Below, in pieces: positions 22,212-32,456 of a DNA stretch of 44,338 nucleotides (position 1 is its first letter; each line of letters starts with the position of its first letter). Source of the DNA: Azospirillum sp. TSO22-1 (lineage in GTDB: Bacteria; Pseudomonadota; Alphaproteobacteria; Azospirillales; Azospirillaceae); assembly GCF_003116015.1 (NCBI RefSeq), contig NZ_LGQZ01000064.1, positions 1 through 44,338 on the forward strand, written 5' to 3'. A program made the position numbers and the translations under genes. Under the pieces are notes generated by a model. The model was not told where the DNA came from. It saw only the letters and a program-made list of their open reading frames with translations, and did no database searches.

Positions 22212-22868
22212 GTGCCGACGGTCATGATCATCGGGGCCAACGGGCTCCAGCGGGGCGGTCTGCGACACCTTCTGGGTGAGGAGGGTTTCGACGTGACTGC
22301 CGAAGCCGCGAACGCCCGCCAGGCTGCCCAGGGTTCGGCCCCGGCTGCGGACGCCATCCTGTTCGACGCCACCGGCTGCCAGGCGGTCGGCGACGACGTC
22401 GCCACGCTGCGCGCGGCGTTCGCCGACTCGCGCATCCTCCTGCTCGCCACGACGATCAGCGGCGCCACGCTGCGCGAGGCGCTGGCCGCCGGCGCCGACG
22501 GCTGCCTGACCGCCGACACCTCGGCGACCGCGCTGGCGCAGTGGGTGCGCTACGCGCTGGCCGGCGGCAAGGTGTACCCGCGCGACATGGCGCAGATCCT
22601 GGCGCAAAGCCCGGGCTCGCCGGGCTCCACCAGCATCGGCGGGCGCACGCTGTCGAACCGCGAGATCGAGATCCTGACGCGGCTGACCAGCGGCCACGGC
22701 AACAAGCAGATCGCCAACGAGCTGGGCATCACCGAGGCCACGGTGAAGGTCCACCTGAAGAGCCTGCTGCGCAAGATCGGCGCGGTGAACCGCACGCAGG
22801 CGGCGATCTGGGCCATGAACAACGGCATGGCCGGCTCCGGCGGCGGCCGGGCGGCGGCCGCGAACTGA
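22212..22868 (+). CDS. NarL/FixJ-type LuxR regulator with degenerate receiver domain
   Basis: 218 residues; GTG start with AGGAG 6 bases upstream. The C-terminal domain (about 146-203) is a clear LuxR-type helix-turn-helix: L-S-N-R-E-I-E-I-L-T-R-L-T-S-G-H-G-N-K-Q-I-A, then T-V-K-V-H-L-K-S-L-L-R-K-I. The N-terminal receiver keeps the fold, the putative phospho-acceptor D52 (I-L-F-D-A-T-G) and T80/T81. However, the acidic pair is replaced by G8-A9 (M-I-I-G-A-N) and the conserved Lys by A101 (L-T-A-D-T-S). It probably cannot be phosphorylated normally and may act constitutively or by ligand or protein binding. Its target is unknown. No histidine kinase is encoded nearby. Confidence 0.88.
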   Translation: MPTVMIIGANGLQRGGLRHLLGEEGFDVTAEAANARQAAQGSAPAADAILFDATGCQAVGDDVATLRAAFADSRILLLATTISGATLREALAAGADGCLTADTSATALAQWVRYALAGGKVYPRDMAQILAQSPGSPGSTSIGGRTLSNREIEILTRLTSGHGNKQIANELGITEATVKVHLKSLLRKIGAVNRTQAAIWAMNNGMAGSGGGRAAAAN

Positions 22869-22874
22869 CGCCGG

Positions 22875-23171
22875 TTACCCGCCGGCCGCGCCGTCCAGCC
22901 CGAACCGGGCGCGGACGGCGTGGCAGGCGTCGCTGCCGGCGGTGAACTCCCGGCAGACCAGCGGGCGGTCGTCGTAGACGACGCAGGTGACCTCCTCGCC
23001 GATGATCCCCCGCAGCGCCGTGCAGCGGTCGCCGTCGCAGCGCATCCGCCCGTTCTCCACGAGGTGCCGCGGGATGCCGTCGCCGTCGCGCGGGCCGACG
23101 AACGCCGGCCACGTCCACGAATAGGCGCAGCAGGCTCCGCAGCTCTCGCAGTCGGGTACGGGCGTGGACAC
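22875..23171 (-). CDS. YkgJ-like cysteine cluster protein (CxxCxxxCC family)
   Basis: 98 residues from a GTG at 23171, five bases after the helicase stop. Conserved cysteines appear as C-E-S-C-G-A-C-C-A-Y at the N-terminus, R-C-D-G-D-R-C in the middle, and T-C-V-V-Y-D-D-R-P-L-V-C-R-E-F, which is the family hallmark C-x-x-Y-x-x-R-P-x-x-C-R-x-F. These residues are thought to bind zinc or an Fe-S cluster; the biochemical role is unknown. It is probably co-transcribed with the RhlE-like gene. The frame continues upstream through the helicase region, but only this part is protein-like. Confidence 0.82.
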   Translation of the reverse strand: MSTPVPDCESCGACCAYSWTWPAFVGPRDGDGIPRHLVENGRMRCDGDRCTALRGIIGEEVTCVVYDDRPLVCREFTAGSDACHAVRARFGLDGAAGG

Positions 23172-23176
23172 CGGGC

Positions 23177-24625
<1,449 letters not shown>

Positions 24626-25062
24626 GGTGTCCTTGGGTCGCGCGCACCGCCGTGCCCCCGCGGCGCGGGGGCGATGGGTCTGCGTAATCGGCTGAGCGGA
24701 TCGCGCTTTCTTAGGCCCCGGACCGTGCGCGTGCCGGTCGGGCCGTATGGGCAGGTACGTCTCGGATTTGCACCGGCGGCGGGAGGGATCCCGGCCGCGG
24801 TTCCGCGCGATCACGACACGCATGGAACACCCCGCCGCAGCGGCGGGCGTCCGTTTCGATGTCGGTATGACGCCGAACGTCGCTCGGGTCAAGCACCATC
24901 GCCGCCATGCAGCGGCCATGCACCGGTATGAGAGGGGGCGTACCCTCGAATGTTCTTTGTGCCTAGGGCGCGATTACGATTGCATCGGGTGCTGTCGACA
25001 GGCATTGTTGTTCAGCCCATCCATAGCGGCTGCGGCATCTTTTTACGTTTTACGAGACCCCG
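24626..25062. promoter_or_regulatory. long divergent leader region of the rhlE-like and cold-shock genes
   Basis: 437 bases without a convincing gene. The 24650-24900 part is GC-rich with many small inverted repeats. The last 120 bases before the cold-shock ATG are more AT-rich (CATTGTTGTTCAG, CATCTTTTTACGTTTTACGAG). No Shine-Dalgarno sequence precedes the ATG at 25063. Long structured leaders of this kind are typical of cold-shock mRNAs regulated by RNA folding; that role here is inference. The frames that cross the region have no ribosome sites. Confidence 0.45.
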
Positions 25063-25659
25063 ATGTACGATCGTCCCCAGCGCGGTGGTTTCCGCGCTTC
25101 TGCTCCCGAGATCACCCAGCGCAACATCACCGCCACTGTGAAGTGGTACAACCCGGAGAAGGGCTTCGGCTTTGTGACGCCGGAGGACGGCTCGCCGGAC
25201 GCCTTCCTGCACGCTTCGGCCGTGCAGTTCGCCGGTCACGACTCGCTGCCCGAGGGCACGACCGTCGTGTGCGACCTGTCGCGCGGCCCGAAGGGCCCGC
25301 AGGTCGCCGCCCTGCACTCGGTCGATAAGTCGACCGCGCAGGAGCGTCCGTCGCGTGGCGGCGGCGGTGGCGGCTACGGCGACCGTCCGTCGCGTGGCGG
25401 CGGCTACGGCGGCGGCGGCTACGACCGCTACGGCGACCAGGGCGGCGGCGGCGAAGTCGTCGACGGCACGGTGAAGTGGTTCAACGTGACCAAGGGCTTC
25501 GGCTTCATCGCTCCGGACAACGGCGGCAAGGACGTCTTCGTGCACGTCAAGGCGGTCGAGCGGTCCGGCCTGAGCGGCCTGCAGGACGGTGAGCGCGTGC
25601 GCATCACCGTGCGTCAGGGCCAGAAGGGCCCCGAGGCCGAGCGCATCGAACTCGCCTAA
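25063..25659 (+). CDS. two-domain cold-shock (CSD) RNA/DNA-binding protein
   Basis: 198 residues with two cold-shock domains. CSD1 (about 20-90) has T-V-K-W-Y-N-P-E-K-G-F-G-F-V (RNP1) and D-A-F-L-H (RNP2). CSD2 (about 130-197) has T-V-K-W-F-N-V-T-K-G-F-G-F-I and D-V-F-V-H-V. They are joined by a flexible Gly/Tyr/Arg linker (R-P-S-R-G-G-G-G-G-G-Y-G-D twice) that may itself bind RNA. Tandem CSD proteins of this size are common in alphaproteobacteria and act as RNA chaperones or antiterminators. A strong hairpin follows the stop. It is divergent from the helicase gene. Confidence 0.93.
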   Translation: MYDRPQRGGFRASAPEITQRNITATVKWYNPEKGFGFVTPEDGSPDAFLHASAVQFAGHDSLPEGTTVVCDLSRGPKGPQVAALHSVDKSTAQERPSRGGGGGGYGDRPSRGGGYGGGGYDRYGDQGGGGEVVDGTVKWFNVTKGFGFIAPDNGGKDVFVHVKAVERSGLSGLQDGERVRITVRQGQKGPEAERIELA

Positions 25660-25679
25660 TTCGGCGGTCTCGAGAACGT

Positions 25680-25705
25680 GCCGGGTCCGCTTCGGCGGGC
25701 CCGGC
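25680..25705. terminator. bidirectional hairpin between convergent csp and IMPase genes
   Basis: An 11-bp stem (GCCGGGTCCGC / GCGGGCCCGGC, one G-U pair) is closed by a TTCG tetraloop. It lies 21 bases after the cold-shock stop and 12 bases beyond the convergent phosphatase stop. The following plus-strand T-tract is weak (GCGTTTC), so it may act as an inefficient terminator or 3'-end stabiliser for both genes. Confidence 0.65.
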
Positions 25706-25716
25706 ATCTCGCGTTT

Positions 25717-26526
25717 CTACTCCTTGTCGGCGCGGTCCGTGACAAGCGGGCGCAGCGCGTCGACCAGTGCCGCCGTTCCGGCGAGCAGCGGTGCGCCGCC
25801 GGAAAAGTCCGGGCGCAGCTGGTAGGGCGCCGCCGCGCCGCCGGCTTCCTCCACCAGCAGAATTCCCGCCAGCACGTCCCAGGGCAGCAGGTACGGGTCC
25901 CAGGTCGCGTCCAGGCGCCCGCAAGCGACGTGCGCCAGCTGCAGGGCCGCGGTCAGCAGGTTGCGCGTCTGCGCACCGGCCTCGATCACCGCCGTGAACG
26001 GCTCCAGGAACACGTGCGGCGCGTGGCGTGGCGAGTGGCCGACGCCGATCACCGCCTTGTCCAGTTGCGCGCAGCCGGACACCCGGATCGACTCGCCGTT
26101 CAGGAAGGCACCGCCGCCGCGCCGGGCGGTGTACAGCTCGTCGGTGTTGGGGTCGTAGATGATGCCCAACTCGGTGCGGCCGTCCACCATCAGTGCCAGC
26201 ACCACGCCGAACCAGGGCAGGCCGCGCAGGAAGTTCTGCGTGCCGTCGATGGGATCGACCACCCACACCCGCGCCGCCGCCAGCCCGCCGGCCTCCTCGC
26301 CGACCACCGCGTCCTCCGGGAACAGGGCGGACAGGCGGGCGCGAATCAACTCCTCCACCGCGCGGTCGGCGACGCTGACGAGGTCCTGCGGACCCTTGAC
26401 CTCGACGGTCAGGTCGGCGCGGCGCTCGAAGTAGCGGCGGGCCAGGCGGCCGGCCTCGCGCGCCACCGCGGCGCCGGCGGCGAGGCGGCGGTCGAGGTCT
26501 GTGTCGTGGGGCATCCTGGTCGCCAT
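25717..26526 (-). CDS. inositol monophosphatase family protein
   Basis: 269 residues. Family motifs for the metal site are G-E-E-A-G-G (about 75), W-V-V-D-P-I-D-G-T-Q-N-F (motif A, D-P-I-D-G-T) and W-D-V-L-A-G-I-L-L-V-E-E-A-G-G (motif B, W-D-x-x-A-G). It is a Mg2+-dependent, Li+-sensitive-type phosphatase; the substrate could be inositol-1-phosphate, another sugar phosphate, histidinol phosphate or PAP and cannot be fixed. Two ATGs (26526 and 26514) are possible; GAAGAAGG precedes the first closely. It is divergent from the nap operon and has no evident functional link to it. Confidence 0.88.
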   Translation of the reverse strand: MATRMPHDTDLDRRLAAGAAVAREAGRLARRYFERRADLTVEVKGPQDLVSVADRAVEELIRARLSALFPEDAVVGEEAGGLAAARVWVVDPIDGTQNFLRGLPWFGVVLALMVDGRTELGIIYDPNTDELYTARRGGGAFLNGESIRVSGCAQLDKAVIGVGHSPRHAPHVFLEPFTAVIEAGAQTRNLLTAALQLAHVACGRLDATWDPYLLPWDVLAGILLVEEAGGAAAPYQLRPDFSGGAPLLAGTAALVDALRPLVTDRADKE

Positions 26527-26847
26527 TCCTTCTTCCCGTCGCGGTCGGTTTGTCCCGGCCATGATGCGCCAGAGCGGGGGCGAGCGGTAGGCCGCGTCGC
26601 CTGATCGGGCGGCGGCAATACTCGACGGATTTGCTGAGGTATTTCGGCTTACGTGCGACAAACCGTCCAGTGCGATCTTGACCGAAGTCAAGGTTGGGGC
26701 GGTTGGGCGGCGCCCATAGTCCCTCAAGCCTAAGCGTGTCGGTGGAGCCATCGGCACAACCTGGGCGACGAATCACGGTACGAGAAACGGGGTCAACGCG
26801 GCCTGCACCCGAAAGGGGCGCGGGCCGCGAACGGGAGAGTTTCGCCC
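26527..26847. promoter_or_regulatory. divergent IMPase/nap control region
   Basis: 321 bases without a credible gene. It holds the nap promoter (FNR/FixK-like palindrome 26678-26691 and -10-like CATAGT 26715-26720) and an untranslated leader of about 120 bases. The left part (26527-26670) should carry the phosphatase promoter, which I could not identify. Confidence 0.6.
26678..26720 (+). promoter_or_regulatory. FNR/FixK-type box and promoter of the nap operon
   Basis: TTGACCGAAGTCAA (26678-26691) is a perfect inverted repeat matching TTGA-N6-TCAA; with flanking bases it reads CTTGAC-CGAA-GTCAAG. A -10-like CATAGT lies at 26715-26720. If transcription starts near 26726, the palindrome is centred at about -41.5, the class II activator position. 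This predicts induction of nap under low oxygen by an Fnr, FixK or Anr-type regulator. Confidence 0.7.
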
Positions 26848-27369
26848 ATGGGCGCGGTCAGTCGGTTCAACTTCCTGCGCGGACGGTTCCGGGGCGATCC
26901 CGACGCCGTGCGTCCGCCATGGACGACCGACGCGTTCGCCGACGACTGCGACCGCTGCGGCCGGTGCGAGCGCGCCTGCCCCGAGAAGATCATCACGCAG
27001 GACCGCGCCGGCTACCCCAGCGTCGATTTCGCGGCCGGGTCCTGCACGTTCTGCAGCGCCTGCGTCGACGCCTGCCCCACCGGCGCGCTGGTGCGCGACG
27101 GGGAGCGGGCGCCGTGGGGCCTGAAGGCGGACATCGGCGCCGGCTGCCTGTCGGTCAACGGCGTGGACTGCCGGGTGTGCGGCGACCATTGCGAGGCGCG
27201 GGCGATCCGCTTCCGCCCGCTGGGGCGGGGGCGCTGGCTGCCGGAGATCACGGGCGCCTCGTGCACAGGCTGCGGCGCCTGCGTCGGTCCGTGCCCGGTC
27301 AAGGCGATTTCGGTCCGCCCGAACCAAGAGATGCACCAGGACGAGAGGGAGGTCGCGGCATGCGGCTGA
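26848..27369 (+). CDS. napF: NapF, ferredoxin-type protein of periplasmic nitrate reduction
   Basis: 173 residues, cytoplasmic. Cysteine clusters C-D-R-C-G-R-C-E-R-A-C-P, C-T-F-C-S-A-C-V-D-A-C-P and C-T-G-C-G-A-C-V-G-P-C-P are classic [4Fe-4S] motifs; an extra set (C-L-S-V...C-R-V-C-G-D-H-C) lies between the second and third. NapF is thought to assist assembly of the Fe-S cluster or maturation of NapA before its Tat export. It is the first gene of the operon; GGAGAG precedes the ATG by about 8 bases. The 3' end overlaps napD by 10 bases. Confidence 0.93.
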   Translation: MGAVSRFNFLRGRFRGDPDAVRPPWTTDAFADDCDRCGRCERACPEKIITQDRAGYPSVDFAAGSCTFCSACVDACPTGALVRDGERAPWGLKADIGAGCLSVNGVDCRVCGDHCEARAIRFRPLGRGRWLPEITGASCTGCGACVGPCPVKAISVRPNQEMHQDEREVAACG

Positions 27370-27668
27370 CGCGCTTCATCGACCGGGAGGCGGCAGCCCC
27401 GCCGGCCGGTCACAACGTCTGCGGCGTGCTGGTCCACGCCGTGCCGGAGCGGCTCGAAGCCGCCAAGCGCGGCTTGGCGGCGCTGCCCGGCGTCGAGATC
27501 CACCAGGAGGTGGCGGACGGCCGCCTCGTGGTCACCGTCGAGGACGCCGACGGCGTCCCGGCGTCGCTCACTCTGAGCCAATTCCCCGCGATCGAAGGCG
27601 TCGTGTCGGCGGCCTTGGTCTACCACCACTGCGAGACGGACGACCTGTCTGAGGAGATGCCCTCATGA
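27360..27668 (+). CDS. napD: NapD, NapA signal-peptide chaperone
   Basis: 102 residues. The core [29 protein letters not shown] and [10 protein letters not shown] follow the ferredoxin-like fold of NapD. NapD binds the twin-arginine signal of NapA and holds it back until cofactor insertion is complete. It starts inside the end of napF and overlaps napA by 4 bases (ATGA), implying translational coupling of chaperone and client. Confidence 0.93.
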   Translation: MRLTRFIDREAAAPPAGHNVCGVLVHAVPERLEAAKRGLAALPGVEIHQEVADGRLVVTVEDADGVPASLTLSQFPAIEGVVSAALVYHHCETDDLSEEMPS

Positions 27669-30157
27669 AGTTCACCAGGCGAGATTTCGTTAAGGCCAAT
27701 GCGGTGGCGGCGACCGCCGCGGTGGCCGGGCTGCCCGTCTCGACGGCGGTCGCTCAGCCGACCGGCCGTCTTCCGGACGACATCCGCTGGGACAAGGGCG
27801 CGTGCCGGTTCTGCGGCACCGGCTGCGGCGTGCTGATCGGCGTCAAGGGCGACAAGGTGGTCGCCACCCAGGGCGACCCCGACGCGCCGGTCAACCGCGG
27901 CCTGAACTGCATCAAGGGCTACTTCCTCTCCAAGATCATGTACGGCGAGGACCGCCTGACCAAGCCGCTGCTGCGCAAGAAGAACGGCGTGTTCGACAAG
28001 AACGGCGAGTTCACGCCGGTCTCGTGGGACGAGGCGTTCGACATCATGGCGCAGAAGTGGAAGGCGTCGCTGAAGAAGAACGGCCCGTCCTCCATCGGCA
28101 TGTTCGGCTCCGGCCAGTGGACGATCATGGAGGGCTACGCGGCCGTCAAGCTGATGAAGGCCGGCCTGCGCTCCAACAACATCGACCCGAACGCCCGGCA
28201 CTGCATGGCGTCCGCCGTGGTCGGCTTCATGCGCACCTTCGGCATCGACGAGCCGATGGGCTGCTACGACGACATCGACAACGCCGACGCCTTCGTGCTC
28301 TGGGGCTCGAACATGGCGGAGATGCACCCGATCCTGTGGTCGCGCATCACCGACCGCCGCCTGAGCCACAAGGACTGCAAGGTGTCCGTGCTCTCGACCT
28401 TCGAGCACCGGTCCTACGAGCTGGCCGACCTGCCGATCATCTTCAAGCCGCAGTCGGACCTGGCGATCCTCAACTTCATCGCCAACCACATCATCCAGAC
28501 CGGCCGGGTGAACGAGGCGTTCGTCGCCAAGCACACCAACTTCAAGAAGGGCGTGACCGACATCGGCTACGGCCTGCGCCCGAACCACCCGCTGGAGAAG
28601 GACGCCAAGGACGCCGCCGACCCGAACAAGTCGTCGCCGATCAGCTTCGACGAGTTCAAGCAGTTCGTGTCGGAGTACACGGCCGAGAAGACCAGCCAGA
28701 TCTCCGGCGTGCCGGTCGATCAGCTGAAGGCGCTGGCCGAGCTGTACGCCGACCCGAAGGTCAAGGTGATGTCGCTGTGGACCATGGGGTTCAACCAGCA
28801 CACCCGCGGCACCTGGGCCAACAACCTCGTCTACAACATCCATCTGCTGACCGGTAAGATCTCCGAGCCGGGCAACAGCCCGTTCTCGCTGACCGGCCAG
28901 CCCTCCGCCTGCGGCACCGCGCGCGAGGTCGGCACCTTCGCCCACCGCCTGCCGGCCGATCTGGTGGTGACCAACCCCGAGCACCGCAAGACGGCCGAGA
29001 CGATCTGGAAGGTGCCGGAAGGCACCGTGCCGGAGAAGATCGGCTTCCACGCCGTGCTGCAGAGCCGCATGCTCAAGGACGGCAAGCTGAACTGCTACTG
29101 GACGCTCTGCACCAACAACATGCAGGCCGGCCCGAACATCAACGACGAGATCTATCCGGGCTGGCGCAACCCCGACAACTTCGTGGTGGTGTCCGACCCG
29201 TACCCGACCGTCTCCGCCATGGCGGCCGACCTGATCCTGCCCACCGCCATGTGGATGGAGAAGGAGGGCGGCTACGGCAACGCCGAGCGCCGCACCCAGG
29301 TGTGGCGCCAGCAGGTCAACGCGCCGGGCGAGGCGAAGTCCGATCTCTGGCAGCTCATGGAGTTCGCCAAGCGCTTCACCACCGACGAGGTGTGGCCGGC
29401 GGAACTGCTGGACAAGAACCCCGAGTTCAAGGGCAAGACCCTGTTCGAGGTGCTGTACCAGAACGGTCAGGTGAACAAGTTCGGCCTGGACCAGCTGCAG
29501 CCGGGCTTCGAGAACACCGAGTCCAAGCACTTCGGCTTCTACGTGCAGAAGGGGCTGTTCGAGGAGTACGCCGGATTCGGCCGCGGCCACGGCCACGACC
29601 TCGCCGACTACGGGGTGTACCACAAGGCCCGCGGCCTGCGCTGGCCGGTGGTGGACAACAAGGAGACGCTGTGGCGCTTCCGCGAGGGCTACGACCCGTA
29701 CGTCAAGGCGGGCGAGGGCGTGAAGTTCTACGGCAACAAGGACGGCAAGGCGAACATCTTCGCGCTGCCCTACCAGCCGCCTGCCGAGAGCCCGGACGCC
29801 GAGTACGACATGTGGCTGGTGACGGGGCGCGTGCTGGAGCACTGGCACACCGGCTCGATGACCCGGCGCGTGCCGGAGCTGCACAAGGCGGTGCCCAACG
29901 CGGTGGTCTTCATGCACCCCGAGGACGCCAAGGCGCGCGGCCTGCGCCGCGGCCTGCCGGTGAAGCTGCAGACCCGCCGCGGCGAGCTGCTCACCCGCGT
30001 CGAGACGCAGGGCCGCAACAAGCCGCCGAAGGGCGTGGTGTTCATCCCGTTCTTCGACGAGAGCCAGTTGGTCAACAAGCTGACGCTCGACGCCACCTGC
30101 CCGCTCTCCAAGGAGACGGACTTCAAGAAGTGCGCCGTCAAGGTGGTGAAGGCGTAG
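27665..30157 (+). CDS. napA: NapA, catalytic subunit of periplasmic nitrate reductase
   Basis: 830 residues, the usual NapA length. The N-terminus has a Tat signal T-R-R-D-F-V-K followed by an Ala-rich hydrophobic stretch. The [4Fe-4S] ligands are C47, C50, C54 and C82 (C-R-F-C-G-T-G-C, then N-C-I-K-G). C179 in N-A-R-H-C-M-A-S is the molybdenum ligand of the bis-MGD cofactor. The C-terminal half carries the family blocks [19 protein letters not shown] and F-I-P-F-F-D-E-S. It reduces nitrate to nitrite in the periplasm using electrons from NapB/NapC or NapH/NapG. A palindromic repeat separates it from napG. Confidence 0.98.
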   Translation: MKFTRRDFVKANAVAATAAVAGLPVSTAVAQPTGRLPDDIRWDKGACRFCGTGCGVLIGVKGDKVVATQGDPDAPVNRGLNCIKGYFLSKIMYGEDRLTKPLLRKKNGVFDKNGEFTPVSWDEAFDIMAQKWKASLKKNGPSSIGMFGSGQWTIMEGYAAVKLMKAGLRSNNIDPNARHCMASAVVGFMRTFGIDEPMGCYDDIDNADAFVLWGSNMAEMHPILWSRITDRRLSHKDCKVSVLSTFEHRSYELADLPIIFKPQSDLAILNFIANHIIQTGRVNEAFVAKHTNFKKGVTDIGYGLRPNHPLEKDAKDAADPNKSSPISFDEFKQFVSEYTAEKTSQISGVPVDQLKALAELYADPKVKVMSLWTMGFNQHTRGTWANNLVYNIHLLTGKISEPGNSPFSLTGQPSACGTAREVGTFAHRLPADLVVTNPEHRKTAETIWKVPEGTVPEKIGFHAVLQSRMLKDGKLNCYWTLCTNNMQAGPNINDEIYPGWRNPDNFVVVSDPYPTVSAMAADLILPTAMWMEKEGGYGNAERRTQVWRQQVNAPGEAKSDLWQLMEFAKRFTTDEVWPAELLDKNPEFKGKTLFEVLYQNGQVNKFGLDQLQPGFENTESKHFGFYVQKGLFEEYAGFGRGHGHDLADYGVYHKARGLRWPVVDNKETLWRFREGYDPYVKAGEGVKFYGNKDGKANIFALPYQPPAESPDAEYDMWLVTGRVLEHWHTGSMTRRVPELHKAVPNAVVFMHPEDAKARGLRRGLPVKLQTRRGELLTRVETQGRNKPPKGVVFIPFFDESQLVNKLTLDATCPLSKETDFKKCAVKVVKA

Positions 30158-30169
30158 GAACCCGGGACG

Positions 30170-30294
30170 CCCTCCCCCTGCTCCGCAGGGGGAGGGAAGG
30201 GGCCCAGGCGAAGCCTGGGAAGGGTGGGGGCAGCGGCCTCCCCGACACGCCGCTGCCCCCACCCTGACCCTCCCCCGCCGGAGGCAGGGGAGGG
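30170..30294. repeat. palindromic repeat, family 2, inside the nap operon
   Basis: CCTCCCCCTGCTCCGCAGGGGGAGG opens and CCCTCCCCCGCCGGAGGCAGGGGAGGG closes the element. GGTGGGGGCAGCGGC and GCCGCTGCCCCCACC pair between them. It fills nearly all of the 155-base napA-napG gap in an otherwise overlapping gene set. Such a hairpin could pause transcription or protect the napFDA part of the mRNA, giving more NapA than NapGHBC; this is inference. Confidence 0.82.
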
Positions 30295-30312
30295 AAACAG
30301 AGGACATTCGCA

Positions 30313-31098
30313 ATGGCATCGGACAAACCAGCCGTGGACCGCCGCAGGTTCCTCGCCGACGCCGCCCGCGGGGCGTGCGGGGCGGGGTTCCTGGCGCTGC
30401 TGCTCGGCTGGGCGGCGGCACCGTCGCGGACCCTGGCGGCGACCGCCCTGCGTCCGCCCGGCGCGCTGCCGGAGTCCGAGTTCCTGTCCGCCTGCGTGCG
30501 CTGCGGGCTGTGCGTGCGCGACTGCCCGTACGACACGCTGAGGCTCGCCGACCTGGGCGCCGCCGCCACCGCCGGCACGCCGTACTTCGACGCCCGCAAG
30601 GTGCCGTGCGAGATGTGCGAGGACATCCCCTGCGTCGTCGCGTGCCCGACCGGCGCGCTCGACAAGAGGCTGAAGGACATCGACAAGGCGCGCATGGGCA
30701 GCGCCGTGCTGGTCGGGCACGAGACCTGCCTGAACGTGCTGGGGCTGCGCTGCGACGTCTGCTACCGGGTCTGCCCGCTGATCGACAAGGCGATCCGGCT
30801 GGAGACGCGGCACAACGAACGCACCGGCCGGCACGCCCACCTGATCCCGGTGGTGAATACCGACGCCTGCACCGGCTGCGGCAAGTGCGAGCACGCCTGC
30901 GTGCTGGAGGAGGCCGCCATCAAGGTGCTGCCCGCCGCGCTGGCGAAGGGCCGCATCGGCGCGCACTACGGGCTGGGCTGGGAGGAGAAGGCCCGGCACG
31001 GCGACAAGCCGTTCGTCGAGGGCATCATCGACCTGCCCGACCGCGGCTACACCCCGCCCGAGCTACCCCGCGCCCCTGGCCGGGAGTTCCGGCCATGA
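30313..31098 (+). CDS. napG: NapG, MauM/NapG-type ferredoxin
   Basis: 261 residues. A Tat signal (D-R-R-R-F-L-A-D with a hydrophobic run [10 protein letters not shown]) directs it to the periplasm. Four [4Fe-4S] cysteine sets follow: [43 protein letters not shown] and [11 protein letters not shown]. With the membrane protein NapH it forms a quinol-oxidising branch feeding electrons to NapC or NapA. GAGGAC precedes the ATG. The end overlaps napH by 4 bases. Confidence 0.95.
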   Translation: MASDKPAVDRRRFLADAARGACGAGFLALLLGWAAAPSRTLAATALRPPGALPESEFLSACVRCGLCVRDCPYDTLRLADLGAAATAGTPYFDARKVPCEMCEDIPCVVACPTGALDKRLKDIDKARMGSAVLVGHETCLNVLGLRCDVCYRVCPLIDKAIRLETRHNERTGRHAHLIPVVNTDACTGCGKCEHACVLEEAAIKVLPAALAKGRIGAHYGLGWEEKARHGDKPFVEGIIDLPDRGYTPPELPRAPGREFRP

Positions 31099-31994
31099 GC
31101 GCGCGTCGTCGGCCGGGGCCCGCGGCGATCCGGGCGAAGGGATGGTTCGCCGCGCACCGCTGGCTGCTCGCCCGCCGCGCCGCGCAGCTGGGCTTCCTGG
31201 CGCTGTTCCTCGGCGGCCCGCTGCTCGGCGTGTGGATCGTCAAGGGGACGCTGGCGACCAGCCTGACGCTCGGCGTGCTGCCGTTGAGCGACCCGTTCAT
31301 CGTGTTGCAGTCGCTGGTCGCGCGCCATGTGCCGGAGACGGCGGCGCTGCTCGGCGCCGCGATCGTGCTGGCGGCGTACGCGCTGCTGCGCGGGCGGCTG
31401 TTCTGCGCCTGGGTGTGCCCGGTCAACGTCGTCACCGACGGCGCCGCGGCGCTGCGCCGCCGGCTCGGCTGGCGCGACGGCGTGCGGCTCGACCGGCGGC
31501 TGCGCCTCGTGGTGCTGGCCGGCGCGCTGCTGGCCTCCGCCGTGGGCGGCAGCATCGCGTGGGAGCTGGTCAACCCGGTCACCATGACGCACCGCGCGCT
31601 GGTCTTCGGGTCTTCGCTGACCTGGGGGCTCGCCTGGAGCGTGGTGGCGGCCGTCTTCCTGTTCGATCTGGCGGTGGCGCCGCGCGGCTGGTGCGGCGCG
31701 CTGTGCCCGGTCGGCGCCTTCTACGGACTGATCGGCCGTTGGGGCCGGGTGCGGGTCGGCGCGCCGCGCCGCGCCGCCTGCGACCACTGCCAGGACTGCT
31801 TTGCGGTTTGCCCCGAGCCGCACGTCATCACCCCGTCGCTGAAGAACCCCGACAGCGACCTCATCCTTTCCCGCGACTGCACGGCCTGCGGCCGCTGCGT
31901 CGATGTATGCCCGCAGAGCGTGTTCGTCCTCGGCGTCGGCCGGCAAGGTCCGGCCGCCGGAGCGGCACCCCTTCGTCAAGGAGACCTACCGTGA
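31095..31994 (+). CDS. napH: NapH, membrane ferredoxin-type quinol dehydrogenase subunit
   Basis: 299 residues. Four hydrophobic helices (about 32-52, 82-102, 138-160 and 178-200) are separated by the two cytoplasmic C-x3-C-P motifs F-C-A-W-V-C-P-V-N and W-C-G-A-L-C-P-V-G. Two C-terminal [4Fe-4S] sets follow, [12 protein letters not shown] and [12 protein letters not shown]. This is the standard NapH layout. It works with NapG in moving electrons from ubiquinol toward NapA. It starts within the napG stop and ends within the napB start. Confidence 0.95.
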   Translation: MSARRRPGPAAIRAKGWFAAHRWLLARRAAQLGFLALFLGGPLLGVWIVKGTLATSLTLGVLPLSDPFIVLQSLVARHVPETAALLGAAIVLAAYALLRGRLFCAWVCPVNVVTDGAAALRRRLGWRDGVRLDRRLRLVVLAGALLASAVGGSIAWELVNPVTMTHRALVFGSSLTWGLAWSVVAAVFLFDLAVAPRGWCGALCPVGAFYGLIGRWGRVRVGAPRRAACDHCQDCFAVCPEPHVITPSLKNPDSDLILSRDCTACGRCVDVCPQSVFVLGVGRQGPAAGAAPLRQGDLP

Positions 31995-32443
31995 AGACTG
32001 GACTGAAGCTCATTGCCGCGGCGGTCGGCCTGGTGCTGGTGGCCGCCACCCTCATGCCCGGCTCGCTGCGGGCCGGCGACGTGCGTTCGCTGCGCGGCGA
32101 ACTCGCCATCGAGGAGAACAACGCCGCCCCCGAGGTGCACGCCGTGCGCGAGGGCAAGCCGCTCGACCGCGCCTATCGCCAGCAGCCGCCGCTGATCCCG
32201 CACAAGGTCGACCGCTACGAGATCGACCTGAAGGTCAACCAGTGCCTGCGCTGCCACGACTGGCCGAACAACACCCGCGAGAACGCGCCGAAGGTCAGCG
32301 AGACGCACTACCAGGACCGCCAGGGCAACCGGCTGGACCAGATCGCCGGCACCCGCTGGTTCTGCACGCAGTGCCACGTGCCGCAGACCGACGCGCTGCC
32401 GCTGGTCGAGAACCGCTTCACGCCGGCCAACGCGGCGCGCTGA
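31991..32443 (+). CDS. napB: NapB, diheme cytochrome c subunit of nitrate reductase
   Basis: 150 residues from a GTG that overlaps the napH stop; AAGGAG lies 7 bases upstream and fixes the start. A Sec signal (L-K-L-I-A-A-A-V-G-L-V-L-V-A-A) is followed by the mature protein with two heme c sites, C-L-R-C-H (85-89) and C-T-Q-C-H (125-129). The partner histidine ligands probably include the H in P-P-L-I-P-H and E-T-H-Y-Q-D-R. NapB passes electrons to NapA in the periplasmic NapAB complex. Confidence 0.96.
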   Translation: MKTGLKLIAAAVGLVLVAATLMPGSLRAGDVRSLRGELAIEENNAAPEVHAVREGKPLDRAYRQQPPLIPHKVDRYEIDLKVNQCLRCHDWPNNTRENAPKVSETHYQDRQGNRLDQIAGTRWFCTQCHVPQTDALPLVENRFTPANAAR

Positions 32444-32456
32444 GGAGACCCAGGCC

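Noticed and set aside
24747..25328. Plus-strand frame of 193 codons over the cold-shock leader
   Set aside because: It runs through the leader and out of frame into the cold-shock gene, is Arg-rich and lacks a ribosome site.
27620..30421. A minus-strand open frame of over 900 codons opposite napA
   Set aside because: It is the shadow of napA in high-GC DNA: composition is Val/His/Gly-rich without domains, there is no ribosome site, and napA on the other strand has complete motifs.
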